Positions 54,084 through 63,376 of a stretch of 64,000 bases of DNA are shown here, piece by piece. The notes beneath the pieces were generated by a model. The model saw nothing but the letters and a program-made list of their open reading frames with translations, did not search any database and was not told the DNA's origin. The stretch lies in NCBI GenBank assembly GCA_031216915.1, contig CM062288.1, forward strand, positions 182,864,596 to 182,928,595. Direction: 5' to 3'. Position numbers and translations under genes: made by a program. Origin of the DNA: Pictodentalium vernedei (Eukaryota > Mollusca > Scaphopoda > Dentaliida > Dentaliidae). Numbering within the stretch: position 1 is the first letter of the stretch; every line of letters begins with the position of its first letter.

Positions 54084-54600
54084 ACAGTGGAAACTTATAA
54101 GCCAACAAATGTACTATATGAGCTGGTCATAAGCATGATTCAGGAGGCATGAAACCACCAAGCATTTTTAACACTGAGTTTTCCATAGGGTCCATAGGCT
54201 TAGTGTTAAAGTGTGAAACTTATAGACCCAAGAACTTATAGACCCAAACTTATGGGGACAAACCTGAATACACTGTGCCACCACAGTTAGTTGTCGCATA
54301 CACAAGCAAGTCTTTGTTATAAAAAAGACAAAAAACAGTTCCCTTATCCTACAGTGAACCTTATAAGCCAACAAATGTACCATAGGAGCTGGTCATAAGC
54401 ATGATGTAGGAGGCATGAAAGCACCAAGCATTTTTAACACTGAGTTTTCCATAGAGTCCATAGGCTTAGTGTTAAAGTGTGGAACTTATAGACCCTAGAA
54501 CTTATAGACCCAAGAACTTATAAGTTCTTGAGTCTATAAGTTTCTTGGGTCTATAAGTTTCAGATTTTGGGTCTGTTGTGCCTCCCCTAACTACTTACGA
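54084..54600. repeat. Direct repeat pair, offset 266 bp
   Basis: A block starting ACAGTGGAAACTTATAAGCC at 54,084 is repeated from 54,351 as ACAGTGAACCTTATAAGCC. Both copies contain GAGCTGGTCATAAGCATGAT, CCAAGCATTTTTAACACTGA and ATAGGCTTAGTGTTAAAGTG. The copies differ by few substitutions until the tails, where ACTTATAGACCC repeats. The CAGTGGAA start after TA resembles termini of pogo/Tigger-type DNA transposons, but a matching right terminus is not clear. Confidence 0.75.
54482..54561. repeat. 80-bp near-perfect palindrome of GAACTTATAGACCC units
   Basis: The left half has GAACTTATAGACCCTAG, GAACTTATAGACCCAAG and GAACTTA. The right half has TAAGTTCTTGAGTCTATAAG and TTTCTTGGGTCTATAAGTTTC. 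The centre is at 54,520/54,521, with no loop. Only a few positions mismatch, so a stem of nearly 40 bp is possible. Confidence 0.85.
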
Positions 54601-55480
54601 GTAACTATTGCTTATCTTGACAATGTGTAGGGACTGCGAAAAAAAACTCCCTATCGAATGTCATCCAGGGTACGACAGTTTCTCCTGGTTACTTCCTGCA
54701 AGCAAAGCAATGTTTAAGCCAATGGGTCTCTGGGTTTTACTCGGAGGTCCATTAGCTAAAAGATTGCTTGTGCGAAGGGTATGTGTACAGAATTTGTAAG
54801 CCTTACTAAGTTACTAGGGATCAAAACACCCTGAGCGAGGTTGTATTTGCGCCCAATTCATGATAGGACTTCTGGTTTTAACTGTATGCTTTTCACAAAA
54901 TATGAAGTTGTTCACATTCTACTCAAGTACATGGCATTATTCCGGACAAGAAATTAAACCCTTACATGACCTTCAGAGCAAACCGCCCTCGTCCAAACAA
55001 AATATTTTCATCTTTGTTTCAAAACCATACTTTATGGCCCTTCATTTGGAGCGAGCTCGTTCCATTGCATATCATAAGCTATGCTTTTGAATCAAAATGA
55101 AAATACATCAAAACTCTTTCATGAATGGTGATTTTCGTGTATAGCACTGGACGGTGTTTCCTCTTTACATTAAGTAAAGGGTTAATTTAGCGGTAATAAA
55201 ACACAGGGGATATAGAAGGCATGCTTGATATAGATGCCACAATTGGTTAAGTTAGAGCAGTTCCAGATGCTGCAGGACCCGAAAAATCTTTGCCCTCTAA
55301 CTTTTCTAAAACATGTACCGTTCCCCCTCCCCACCACAAACACACACACCTTTTCCAGAGCTTTCACCACCCCAGCCTGTCACGACAATCTGCGCGTTAA
55401 ATTATTTTTAGACAAAGCCATAATAAATGTGAACTGTGAAGAAAACCTCCCTACAATATCCAGTTGGAGTAACCTCTTCA
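54601..55480. other. Intergenic stretch, no gene recognised
   Basis: Only short open frames, the longest about 105 codons at 55,234-55,551 plus. They carry no recognisable domain, and that longest frame runs into the C-tract and CA repeat at its end. Confidence 0.5.
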
Positions 55481-55490
55481 CACACCCTCA

Positions 55491-55520
55491 CCCCCCCCCC
55501 CCCCCCCACACACACACACA
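55491..55520. repeat. C17 homopolymer followed by (CA)n
   Basis: Seventeen C at 55,491-55,507, then ACACACACACACA to 55,520. A simple sequence repeat. Confidence 0.95.
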
Positions 55521-55599
55521 GGGTCAACACGTGAATCCAATCGAAGGATGACAATTTATCTCTTATTCAAGAGATGTTTACCTCGTAATTAGTATATCC

Positions 55600-55660
55600 T
55601 TTTACGTGATAGTTATCTCGAAATTTACGATATGTTATCTCGTAATTTCGAGATAGTAAC
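55600..55660. repeat. TATCTCGAAATTACGAGATA-type palindromic motifs
   Basis: TTATCTCGAAATTTACGATA and TATCTCGTAATTTCGAGATA follow each other within about 45 bp. The second is a near-palindrome. The motif resembles the 21-bp palindromic array at 53.74 kb. Confidence 0.6.
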
Positions 55661-55861
55661 TAAATTGCATGTGACGCTTAGACGCTGTATGCCATATAAA
55701 ACGGACGTGGGTGTTATTAAAATTTAGTGACGGTAGGAAGCGCGCATGTGTGTGCGGTAGGGTTGGAATAGGGGTTGGGGGATTGGTATATCAATTGAAC
55801 AATATCCAAGTTAAGTGGGCTGTACTGTGTCAGGTTTGTGTACTGGAATCTTTGAACTCCT

Positions 55862-56276
55862 CCGTTTCTCGACCGATCGATCTCAAATTTTGTACACGGG
55901 GGTAATTCGTCCCTGCGAGTAACATGGGATGGGTGCGTTGCTCATGTGGGGTGACCGTGACTTTGAAATTGATGACCTTGACCTTTTATTTCGAAAACGG
56001 CTGGGCCGATCGGGCTAAAATTTCATATGTGCGGGTATATTGACCCATCGACCATTTTGACTTTATCCGGGTGCCCGTGCGGGGTGACCTTGACCTTGAA
56101 ATTGGTGATCTTGACCTTTTATTTCGAAAACGGCTCGGCCGATCGGGCTAAAATTTTTCACATGTGCGGGTATATTGACCCATCGATCATTTTGACTTTA
56201 TCAGGGTGCCCGTGCGGGGTGACATTGACCTTGAAATTGGTGACCTTGACCTTCTATTTCGAAAACGGCTGATATA
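55862..56276 (+). repeat. Minisatellite, about 135-bp period, three-plus units
   Basis: Units anchored on (G/C)GCCGATCGGGCTAAAATT start near 55,870 (diverged, GACCGATCGATCTCAAATT), 56,004 and 56,137. Each continues through TGTGCGGGTATATTGACCCA, GTGCCCGTGCGGGGTGAC, GACCTTGACCTTTTATTTCG and AAAACGGCT. The repeat produces an open frame with two copies of the peptide MCGYIDPS, which I take as a by-product of the repeat. Confidence 0.9.
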
Positions 56277-56316
56277 ACCATCTTCTCCTGTGCAACGCAG
56301 GGTATCACCCGCTAGT
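56277..56316 (+). mobile_element. Helitron-like 3' terminus
   Basis: The minisatellite ends in a short hairpin, CCTGTGCAACGCAGG at about 56,287-56,301. GTATCACCCGCTAGT follows and ends at 56,316. A subterminal hairpin a few bases before CTAGT, with a following T-rich flank, is the established 3' signature of Helitron transposons. No Rep/helicase frame is present, so it would be a non-autonomous element. Its 5' TC end is not located. Confidence 0.55.
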
Positions 56317-56361
56317 TGTTATATAGATTAAATGATTATGCTCCCCCTCAAAAGTTGAAAA

Positions 56362-56604
56362 GTGGGGCTACTTGTCTGGGATAGGAGAGGTGACCCCTAC
56401 ATGTTCACCCCCACCCCACCCCGAAGACCAATCCTGGTTGCAGGCCTGATGGCAGTGCATCTTTCTGTCGGCAGTTTTATTGAAGAAGGCACACATGTAT
56501 TTCTGAGTTGTCATGAGGTTGCTGTGGGAGCGAATGACTTCTACTTTATTGGCGTGTATTCAAAAGGCGCGTTTGATAACGTGGAATACCTTTGCTGGAA
56601 TTAA
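56362..56604 (+). CDS. Unassigned 80-codon open frame, doubtful
   Basis: The frame starts at ATG 56,362 and ends at TAA 56,602-56,604. The C-terminal half, with VGSFIEEGTHVFLSCHEVAV then ANDFYFIGVYSKGAFDNVEY, is less repetitive in composition than other frames here and could be an exon remnant. I recognise no family. There is no convincing splice site or promoter, and chance cannot be excluded. Confidence 0.15.
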   Translation: MGLLVWDRRGDPYMFTPTPPRRPILVAGLMAVHLSVGSFIEEGTHVFLSCHEVAVGANDFYFIGVYSKGAFDNVEYLCWN

Positions 56605-57289
56605 GTTTGCTGTCCATTATTAAAATCCAATTTTTGAATTGTTTTGACAATCTTCTCTCGACCGAAGATTGTTGTTTTGGGCCCAAATCCTCATTCGTTC
56701 CTACCTATCCCAGCTCTCTTTAGGGATGTGGCGACGGGAATTTTGTGTGTGTGTGGAGGGGGGGGGGGGGGGGGGAGCATTTCAAGGCTCAAATTTTCAA
56801 CAGTTCGAAATTTTCATGCATAAAATGCAAAATTGTGGGAAATTTCAAACTGGAAAATAGATAAAAATTTTAATTTTTTGCAACCGATTTTTGTGTTAAG
56901 TATGTGTTTTTAGACGAAAGCTGGGATATTTTTCTACTTCTAATCAAACTTTAGACTAAACAAGCCTCCAGTATGAAACATTTCTGACCGTATAGGATGC
57001 GTTTGGTTGAACTGTTCGAACAGTTAAAAAACTTGAGGTTGAAAATTATAATCCAAGGGTGTTTGTTCAAATCAATTTCCCTGGAGTTGGAAATTGAGTC
57101 TGTCTCAGCTGCCCGGGAGGAGGGGGTGGGGGGGGGGGGGGGTGCATGATCCTCGGTCTTCCTACATGTGTCGAAGAGTCGTTCGCGGATTCACTACTCA
57201 TGTGTATTAAATGTGTTCGTCCTGTCAGGTATAATTCAGGGGCGGATCCAGGATTGTTTGAAAGAGGGGCGCTAATTACCCCCCACAGT
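56605..57289. other. Intergenic stretch with G-tracts and one 16-bp palindrome
   Basis: G18 lies at 56,758-56,775. G5-T-G15 lies at 57,122-57,142. A perfect palindrome AACTGTTCGAACAGTT lies at 57,010-57,025. GGGGCGGATCCAGGATT at about 57,239-57,255 is a motif often seen at ends of dispersed repeats. I see no gene. Confidence 0.7.
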
Positions 57290-57401
57290 TAGTCTAAACT
57301 TGGAAACCAAAGTCCGTGATATAACTTTTTGGTTTGGTACGCCCACAGGACGTACCAAACCAAAACATTATATTACGGACTTTCGGTTCAAGTTTGGACT
57401 A
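57290..57401. repeat. Fold-back, 50-bp arms
   Basis: Left TAGTCTAAACTTGGAAACC, AAAGTCCGTGATATAAC and TTTGGTTTGGTACG pair with right CGTACCAAACCAAAAC, ATATTACGGACTTTCGG and TTCAAGTTTGGACTA, around the loop CCCACAGGA. The structure lies 35 bp after GGGGCGGATCCAGGATT and is probably part of a small dispersed element. Confidence 0.8.
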
Positions 57402-58224
57402 CCTTATAGTGTGTCACGCAGCATGATCCGAGCCTCGAAACGGCTAGTTGGGGTGAGAGCACGAGAGGTGCTGTCCCCCTGTCGTTCGTGGGGTGCCCCC
57501 CCCCCCCTACCTCCCGGAGTATTTTTGAAAAACTGGGGGCCAAAACCCGTGTTCTCAGCAACTCTGAGAGGCTGCTGTGACCGACTCCCCAGGCTGTTAC
57601 TTATTGTGTTGTTATCGCGACTATAAATTCAATTGATGTAAACGATGTATTCTTAGCATGGCGTCAATTCGTTTACGTGGGAGCACGCGTTATCTATCGG
57701 AAGGGCCCCGAGTCAAATTTCGGTACCATGTTTTGACATTGCTCCGGCAAATATAGAGCCCCCCCCCCCCCCTCCTTGGATCCAATCTTCCAATTTTCTG
57801 GCTTGCGTCCTGTGTTGAAGCGAGAAACGGCCATTTTGTGACGCATTTTGTGTCAGATATCCAGAGATATCACGGATATTTACACAGCATTGCTCCATCT
57901 TGAATAGAATCCAACATGGGAGCCTTGACCCAGTGCAAGTGCAACCACAAATGCAAGTGAATGTCTGACGGAATCAGTTTTATTCTATATCCACCAATAG
58001 GGAGGAAAAAAAGCTTTCTTCACATTTATTTTGCTCTAATATTTTGAAGAATAATTCCTGAACATGCACAATCTTTACTACAATAAAAATCTACTTACGT
58101 TCATCCATTCCGCAGACTCGTGTCCTTCTTGTCTTGAGAAAAGCACGGACACGTGTTTACAGAGAAGCGTCTGCTGTCGCAATGGACGAGCATTCCAAGT
58201 TTCGTATACACTAAGATTTAAAAT
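57402..58224. other. Intergenic stretch with C-tracts, no gene recognised
   Basis: C12 at 57,496-57,507 and C14 at 57,759-57,772 stand out. The open frames across it, including minus-strand 57,713-57,898 over the C-tract, look like artefacts of low-complexity sequence. A degenerate half-unit of the following palindromic array, GTTTCGTATACAC, stands at 58,199-58,211. Confidence 0.6.
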
Positions 58225-58684
58225 AGTTTTCGTCGAAACGAAAAGGCTCTCGTATATACGAAAGAGTTTTCGTTTAAACGAAAAAGGTTTCGTTTAAACG
58301 AAATAGTTTTCATTTAAACGAAAAAGGTTTTCGTATATACGAAAGTGGTTTCGTATATACGAAAAAGTTTTCGTTTAAACGAAAAAGTTTTCGTTTAAAC
58401 GAAATAGTTTTCGTTTAAACGAAAAGGTTTTCGTATATACGAAAGTGGTTTCGTTTAAACGAAAAAGTTTTCGTATATACGAAAGTGGTTTCGTATATAC
58501 GAAAAAGTTTTCGTTTAAATGAAAAAGTTTTCGTTTAAACGAAATAGTTTTCGTTTTAACGAAAATGTTTTCGTTTAAACGAAATAGTTTTCGTTTAAAC
58601 GAAAAGGTTTTCGTATATACGAAAGTGGTTTCGTTTAAACGAAAAAGGTTTTGTATATACGAAAGCGGTTTCGTTTAAACGAAA
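58225..58684. repeat. Array of 23 palindromic 20-bp units
   Basis: Units centre on one of two perfect 16-bp palindromes, TTTCGTATATACGAAA (type Y) or TTTCGTTTAAACGAAA (type A). The 10-base cores lie exactly 20 bp apart at 58,231, 58,251 and so on to 58,671, apart from one 1-base frame change between the fifth and sixth units. Unit order after a first divergent CGTCGAAACG is Y A A A Y Y A A A Y A Y Y A A A A A Y A Y A. Spacers also vary: AAATAG, AAAAAG, AAAAGG, AAAGTGG. A 180-bp higher-order shift is visible between 58,391-58,470 and 58,571-58,650. Each unit, and runs of units, could form hairpins or cruciforms. Confidence 0.97.
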
Positions 58685-58707
58685 CAATTTAATTTTTTTC
58701 CATGTGG

Positions 58708-58741
58708 CAGCAATACGCTTCCGTACTAATACGCTTCCGTA
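58708..58741. repeat. Doubled TACGCTTCCGTAC motif next to the palindromic array
   Basis: AATACGCTTCCGTACTAAT then ACGCTTCCGTACCC follow the array by about 25-50 bp. The same motif follows the smaller array at 53.74 kb, so array and motif look like parts of one dispersed element. Confidence 0.75.
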
Positions 58742-58744
58742 CCC

Positions 58745-59150
58745 AGCAAAGCATCATGTGAAATAAGCTTTTTTGAACAGGCATAATTATAGTAGTATTT
58801 TTTCAGCCGGCCATTAGGCCACACAAAATACATTAATTGATTCTCAGGCATTTCAGGCAAACCATTGAGGGAAGAAGAGTTTTATTTTTATTTATTTTTT
58901 TTGCAAAAAGTGAGCAAACACAGAGAGGATTTCGGCTGTCTTTTCACACGCAGAAATATAGAAAGTGCATATTTATACAAATAAATTCATTTTTAATTTT
59001 AAAAATAAAACATTCCTCTGAAAACAATCTTTAGGTACAGCAATTCAAAGGCTTCATATTCTTTCGATGCTCTTCATATTATCTTTGAAGTAAAAGTATT
59101 TAATCAATAGTCATTTTCCTTGTTACAATTTATGGGAGAGTGTCTATAGG
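58745..59150. other. AT-rich intergenic stretch, nothing recognised
   Basis: T- and A-rich sequence with no supported gene, RNA or element. Confidence 0.5.
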
Positions 59151-59151
59151 C

Positions 59152-59762
59152 CTGTACCGCTTTAGACAAAATTTGACGTGTCGGGGTTACTTGACCGGGC
59201 AAGGGACAGGGGATGAGCTCCTTTACGTCCGATGTTGTGTTAACCATTCAGCCCGTGCAACTACGGGTATTGTTTGAACGTCCGATGTTGTGTTAACCAT
59301 TCAGCCCGTGCAACTACGGGTATTGTTTGAACCGTGCCTCAGCCGATCGAGACAAAATTTGGCATCTGGGTAATTTGACCCGAAAAAGAACATTAGACGG
59401 GTCCCGATCGCATCAGACATTGCGTCTTCAACATGATCAACTATCGTTCCACATTTATTTGTAAGCTACAGGTCCACCGTGCCTCGACCGATCAAGACAA
59501 ATTTTGACATCTAGGAGTACTTTGACCATGGAAGGGCATAATGTCTGCCGATTGCGTCCTACGTCGCATTAATCCCCCAGCTAGTGTAACGCCCAGCAAA
59601 GTTCGACTCGACCGTGCCTTTGCCGATCCAGACGAAATCTGGCGTCTTGGGGTTACTGGAGTGGGAAAGGGACGGGCCTGTTTGCGTCTGATGTTGCGTT
59701 AAGCCTTCAACCCGTGCCTCGGAGGATCTGAATAAATTTGGCATCTGTATTTTGGAGTAATT
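59152..59762 (+). repeat. Degenerate minisatellite related to the 55.9-kb one
   Basis: Copies of CCGTGCCTC.GCCGATCGAGACAAAATTTGGCATC begin near 59,152 (diverged), 59,333, 59,478, 59,613 and 59,714. Each is followed by a GTTACTTGACC-like segment and by CGTCCGATGTTGCGTTAA. Spacing is irregular, about 100-180 bp. Hairpins of the form CCCGTGCAACTACGGG, near 59,252 and 59,305, resemble the Helitron-like terminal hairpin at 56.29 kb. Confidence 0.8.
59226..59331 (+). repeat. Perfect 53-bp tandem duplication
   Basis: 59,226-59,278 and 59,279-59,331 are identical, each running from CGTCCGATGTTGTG to GGGTATTGTTTGAA. Identity within an otherwise degenerate minisatellite points to a recent duplication. 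Confidence 0.95.
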
Positions 59763-61620
59763 TGACCAGGGTAGGGTTGGGGTTGCAATCTCGTCCGATG
59801 TCGCATTTTGACTTTAACACTTCAACCTGCACAACGACGAGTACAGTACTTTCTGTTTTTTGTACTGCTGGATTAGCCATGACGCCTAGAACAAAGTCTA
59901 TGCCACCTGATCCAATCATGCAACACAACACTATGACATCAGAGAATGTTCTCTCACGCGTGCTTTCAAGATATCCAGCAGGAAATAGCGTTGCATCCTA
60001 TTCCCACTGTTGGAATACCCGCGTGCCATGAGCGAGTTATGGCCATTTAGTGAACCTCCGACTATGACGCCAGCATCATCAGTGTGATCCTTGAATACCA
60101 TGTAAACATGAGTGTTTAGTAAGTCTCATTGCTCGACAAAGGACGAACTCGGAGAAGCCTAGGGCAATAGTACCAGTACTGGTAACAGCTGGTGACGGTG
60201 GCCATGTGGTACATGCCATCACGGAGACGAACAAGGAAACTAGCAAGAGTGATAGTTGTAGTGGTAGTCAGCAGTTGAATCAGTGCTCCCGAGACAGAAG
60301 TTCATCAACAGCAGTACCCCTGCAAAGGTCAGTTTTGGTGAAAACTTACAAATATGAACAGTTTCGGTCGGACTTATTTGGGTGAACCATTTGTTGAGGT
60401 CACGGGTTTCCGATGGTCCCAAATATCCAGATAAAGATCTTAGGGGCTTGGTGTTGAACCACGTGAAGAAAATTCCAGATAAGCTATACGGATTCACAAA
60501 GGACATGACAGACCGACACTGATGTGTCAAGATAGAAAACTAGCTGCTGTGGGCTAATATCAGGTCTGTGTTGGGTTAGGGTAACTGATACAATGATTGG
60601 ATTCAGTAACAGGCGGAGAAATCTAAGAAAGACCAGTAGGGGTACATATCGTCCATACTACTCAACCGCATCAGATGAGGTGTTCCAAGCCATACCATGT
60701 GCTCGACGCTACATTCTAACAAAGTGAGCTAAAAGTAGTATAGGATCTGGCATCGGGCAGGCCAGAAGAATAGCAAAAATCTTAACAAACAAGTTAGGGA
60801 GTGCCGACTGCCCGTATTGTACGACCACACTAAACAATCAAGTTGAACTCTCTACATCAGGTTATCTACCACTACATGTTACCTATAATAAACGTAGACT
60901 AGACCCGCTGCAGAGGGCTTTAGTCGGGCCAGCAGACCAAAAGTCTGAAGGAATATCAAATGGGGTACAAAACGTACCATTCTAAACTATTATAAAATGA
61001 AATGTAACGATTTCACTATATGATACTTATTGTATCGTACGGTGTTGATGTCATTGATTACGTTCCTGATAACGTCACAACATCGCAACATCTCAAAACC
61101 ACTCCAGGAATATCTACTATACCAACAAGGGTTTTAGAAAAGCCAATAGTAGGTCGGAGGTGGGCATAGAATACTGCGATACGACGAAATGTAATTATTG
61201 CAACACATGCAATGACACGATGCCATTGAAAACGCCGCTCACAACATAAGCTATGATGTTTTTAATGACGTTACTGATGTCCTTACAGCATATCTACTGT
61301 TACCATAGCAAATGTTACCACTGTAATCCGTGTTTATTGACTGTTACCAAAGCATGCGTTGCCACAGCAACACATGGTGTCATTAATCACGTAACTCGTA
61401 CTGCCATTTCAGGAGTTCACCGAATGTATTTTCGCATGACATACTATAGTAGTACTGGTATAGACCATTCTAGCTGTATGGTAGTTACTGAAAACCACAA
61501 ATATGATAGAAAAGGTAAGGTCCAATAATAATAGCGGTGCAAGATAGAAGGGCAATGACGTGACACATCTATGGTAGAACCCAGTAGCAGTGGTACAAAT
61601 CAGTAGTGATGGTGAAACAG
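59763..61620. other. Intergenic stretch, no gene recognised
   Basis: Open frames up to about 100 codons occur on both strands (59,738-60,031 plus; 60,240-60,530 minus; 61,253-61,528 plus). I recognise no domain. Degenerate GATGTCATTGAT / AACGTCACAACATC and GTTACCATAGCAAATGTTACC repeats near 61,040-61,350 suggest old repeat DNA. Confidence 0.5.
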
Positions 61621-61903
61621 AACTGTGTATTCTAGAATCGCGCAACTCGCGAATGAAAGCTAAAATTTTCGAAATTTGACAACGCAGTTTGATAATTTCC
61701 ACACATTTGTCACACATATACTATTTAATTGTATGTTTTGGGCAGTAAACGAATAAATAATGGAATTCAATTGAATCTTCGAAGTTTGTATCCCGTACTG
61801 ACCCATTCGGTAATGTAATGTGTGGAAATTATCAAACTGCGTTGTCAAATTTCGAAAATTTTAGTTTTCATTCGCGAGTTGCGCGATTCTAGAATACACA
61901 GTT
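61621..61903. mobile_element. MITE-like fold-back element with 85-bp terminal inverted repeats
   Basis: The left terminus 61,621-61,705 begins AACTGTGTATTCTAGAATCG. It is matched in reverse complement by 61,819-61,903, which ends CGATTCTAGAATACACAGTT. By eye the arms differ at one position (GAAAGC against GAAAAC). The internal 113 bp is AT-rich and holds no transposase. Size, long termini and absence of coding capacity fit a miniature inverted-repeat element. I see no clear target duplication, so the superfamily stays open. Confidence 0.88.
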
Positions 61904-62173
61904 CCGTTTGGGGGAAATGTTTCGTTTACCCTTGCCGATCGATTCAAAATCTGTCTTCTGCTCATATCAATAATCCAAGTAAGCCGTGTTTTTGATGTGA
62001 AGTGACAGACGTGACCTTTCACCTGGTTCCAAGATGAAAGTTGTTACGTCATAACCCGCCAATTTGTGACAGATACATTGTTCAACTAGACTTCTTCCAG
62101 ATTCCAACGCTTGAAACACACGCATACATTTCATCTCTTTGCATTTCACTTGTGCAATTTCTCTACGCAATCG
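61904..62173 (+). other. Flank with possible upstream exon
   Basis: No coding frame is supported. The stretch ends at GCAATCG followed by GTAAGTACTC at 62,174, a good match to a splice donor. It could be a non-coding first exon of the gene beginning at 62,999. Confidence 0.25.
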
Positions 62174-62902
62174 GTAAGTACTCTTGTAGTAAATATCTCA
62201 TGTAGCATCTATAAATACAAAGGCAATTTCGTTACATTTGGCGTCGCTGCGAAAAAAATAATTATTTGATCGTCTTGTGCGTTTATGCAGATAGGAGCTG
62301 CCATGATGAATTTTTCTCTCACTTCATTTTTTTTAACGTCAGTTTTTCGTTAATTATTTAATAATCTGATGTTATTTTGGTATTAAACATTAATACAAAT
62401 TACTTGCAAGCGATGTTACTTGCCGATTTGTGAAATGTTTAGAGAAATTGTGTTTTTCGAGTTGAGAAATTTGAATTTCCGTAATCATGATGATTCGTGT
62501 GTTTCTAGTTTGTTTTCGAGCGTTGAAAATCAAACGTCATGCTGCGATGTTTTGAAGTCTAGCATAGTCGATTTAATTTCATTTCTGGGCATAATTAAAT
62601 TCGATTTTCACGAAAATTAAAATTTAATTACATAGAGTCGACCAGTAACATGAAGGTCGAGTAACACTACTTTCGACTTCAATTGTGTCACGTCGCTGCA
62701 ACAGAAATAAAACAGGTGTTCCTGCGATGATCCGCAATTGGAGTTGAATCGTCCGGACATATTTTAAACGTGACAAAATTCAAAATTTCTACAAACACAC
62801 AATGTTTCTTTAATTAAAACATTGTGATTTTATTAAATCAGATTTAACAATTCTGACATTCGCTCTATCCTGCGATAAAGTGTACTAAGCTTCAATTTTC
62901 AG
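62174..62902 (+). other. Candidate intron upstream of the HhH gene
   Basis: The donor GTAAGT is at 62,174-62,179. The acceptor TTCAATTTTCAG ends at 62,902, and a TACTAAG branch-point-like motif stands about 15 bases before it. The acceptor side is stronger than the donor side. A 729-bp intron is reasonable for an animal gene. The TATAAATA at 62,210 would lie inside it, so the two readings are alternatives. Confidence 0.35.
62210..62217 (+). promoter_or_regulatory. TATA-box-like motif
   Basis: TATAAATA is followed 20-30 bases later by CGTTACATTTGGCGTCGC. It could be the core promoter of the downstream frame or of a retroelement LTR. With a TTACA end and TTTGGCG start, an LTR end and primer-binding site are conceivable, but no second LTR is in view. 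Confidence 0.25.
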
Positions 62903-62998
62903 AGAAAAGGGAGGAGATTGGTAGATTTATTTTTGGTTGATTTTGATTTTGGTTATAAGTCTCTTCTTTATTATAAAGTGAACACAAGTATAAACAAT

Positions 62999-63376
62999 AT
63001 GTCAAAGAAAGTTTTTTTTATAAATTCTGCTTCTTATGAAGAGCTGGCACAAATAAATCCAATACGCTCTTTTGCTGCTAGACAAATTGTTAACCGTCGT
63101 CGTGATGTGGGTTATTTCACATGTAAACAAGATCTTGATGAAATAGCATTGTTTCGTGGCACCCGTAGTTTATCGTCGATGATCAATCTCAGCACACCAT
63201 TGGTAGGACAGGTGGTAAATAATAACATTCTACTAGGGAATGGATCATCTAGTCCACCAGTGACAGAGAATGAGTTAATTGCCTCGGCACTCACTCCACC
63301 TGCTACGGTTGATAAAAGTGTCAGACCAAAAAATATAACAGGAAAAGATCCACCTTTTGGCTTTAGCAAAAGTTAA
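62999..63376 (+). CDS. Protein with degenerate helix-hairpin-helix (ComEA-like) segment, ends at an in-frame TAA
   Basis: I start at ATG 62,999, which has A at -3. The frame is open for about 27 codons upstream, but only back to a TTG, with no earlier ATG. The product is 125 residues. Residues 8-49 read as INSASYEELAQINPIRS, then FAARQIVNRRRDVGYFTC and KQDLDEI. This has the spacing of the IN.AS..EL..I..I....A..I...R...G.F....DL pattern of ComEA-type helix-hairpin-helix domains, which usually bind DNA. The central Gly-x-Gly of the hairpin is replaced by Pro-Ile-Arg-Ser, so DNA binding is uncertain. Residues 60-125 are Ser/Pro/Asn-rich and end PPFGFSKS. The TAA at 63,374 is followed by 208 open codons in the same frame, so the protein may be a truncated or readthrough form. 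Similar HhH leaders are, as I recall, found in some animal retroelements. That is inference. Confidence 0.6.
   Translation: MSKKVFFINSASYEELAQINPIRSFAARQIVNRRRDVGYFTCKQDLDEIALFRGTRSLSSMINLSTPLVGQVVNNNILLGNGSSSPPVTENELIASALTPPATVDKSVRPKNITGKDPPFGFSKS

Noticed and set aside
56027-56272. Open frame with MCGYIDPS repeats as a repeat protein
   Set aside because: The repeats come from the 135-bp minisatellite, whose length is a multiple of three. No start context or domain supports coding.
58225-58684. CRISPR array
   Set aside because: Units are contiguous 20-bp palindromes without unique spacers, in a eukaryotic context.
61660-61848. Minus-strand 62-codon frame
   Set aside because: It lies within the MITE-like element and reads through its inverted terminus.
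62918-62998. Start of the HhH protein at 62,918
   Set aside because: That codon is TTG. The first ATG in frame is 62,999, with a reasonable context.
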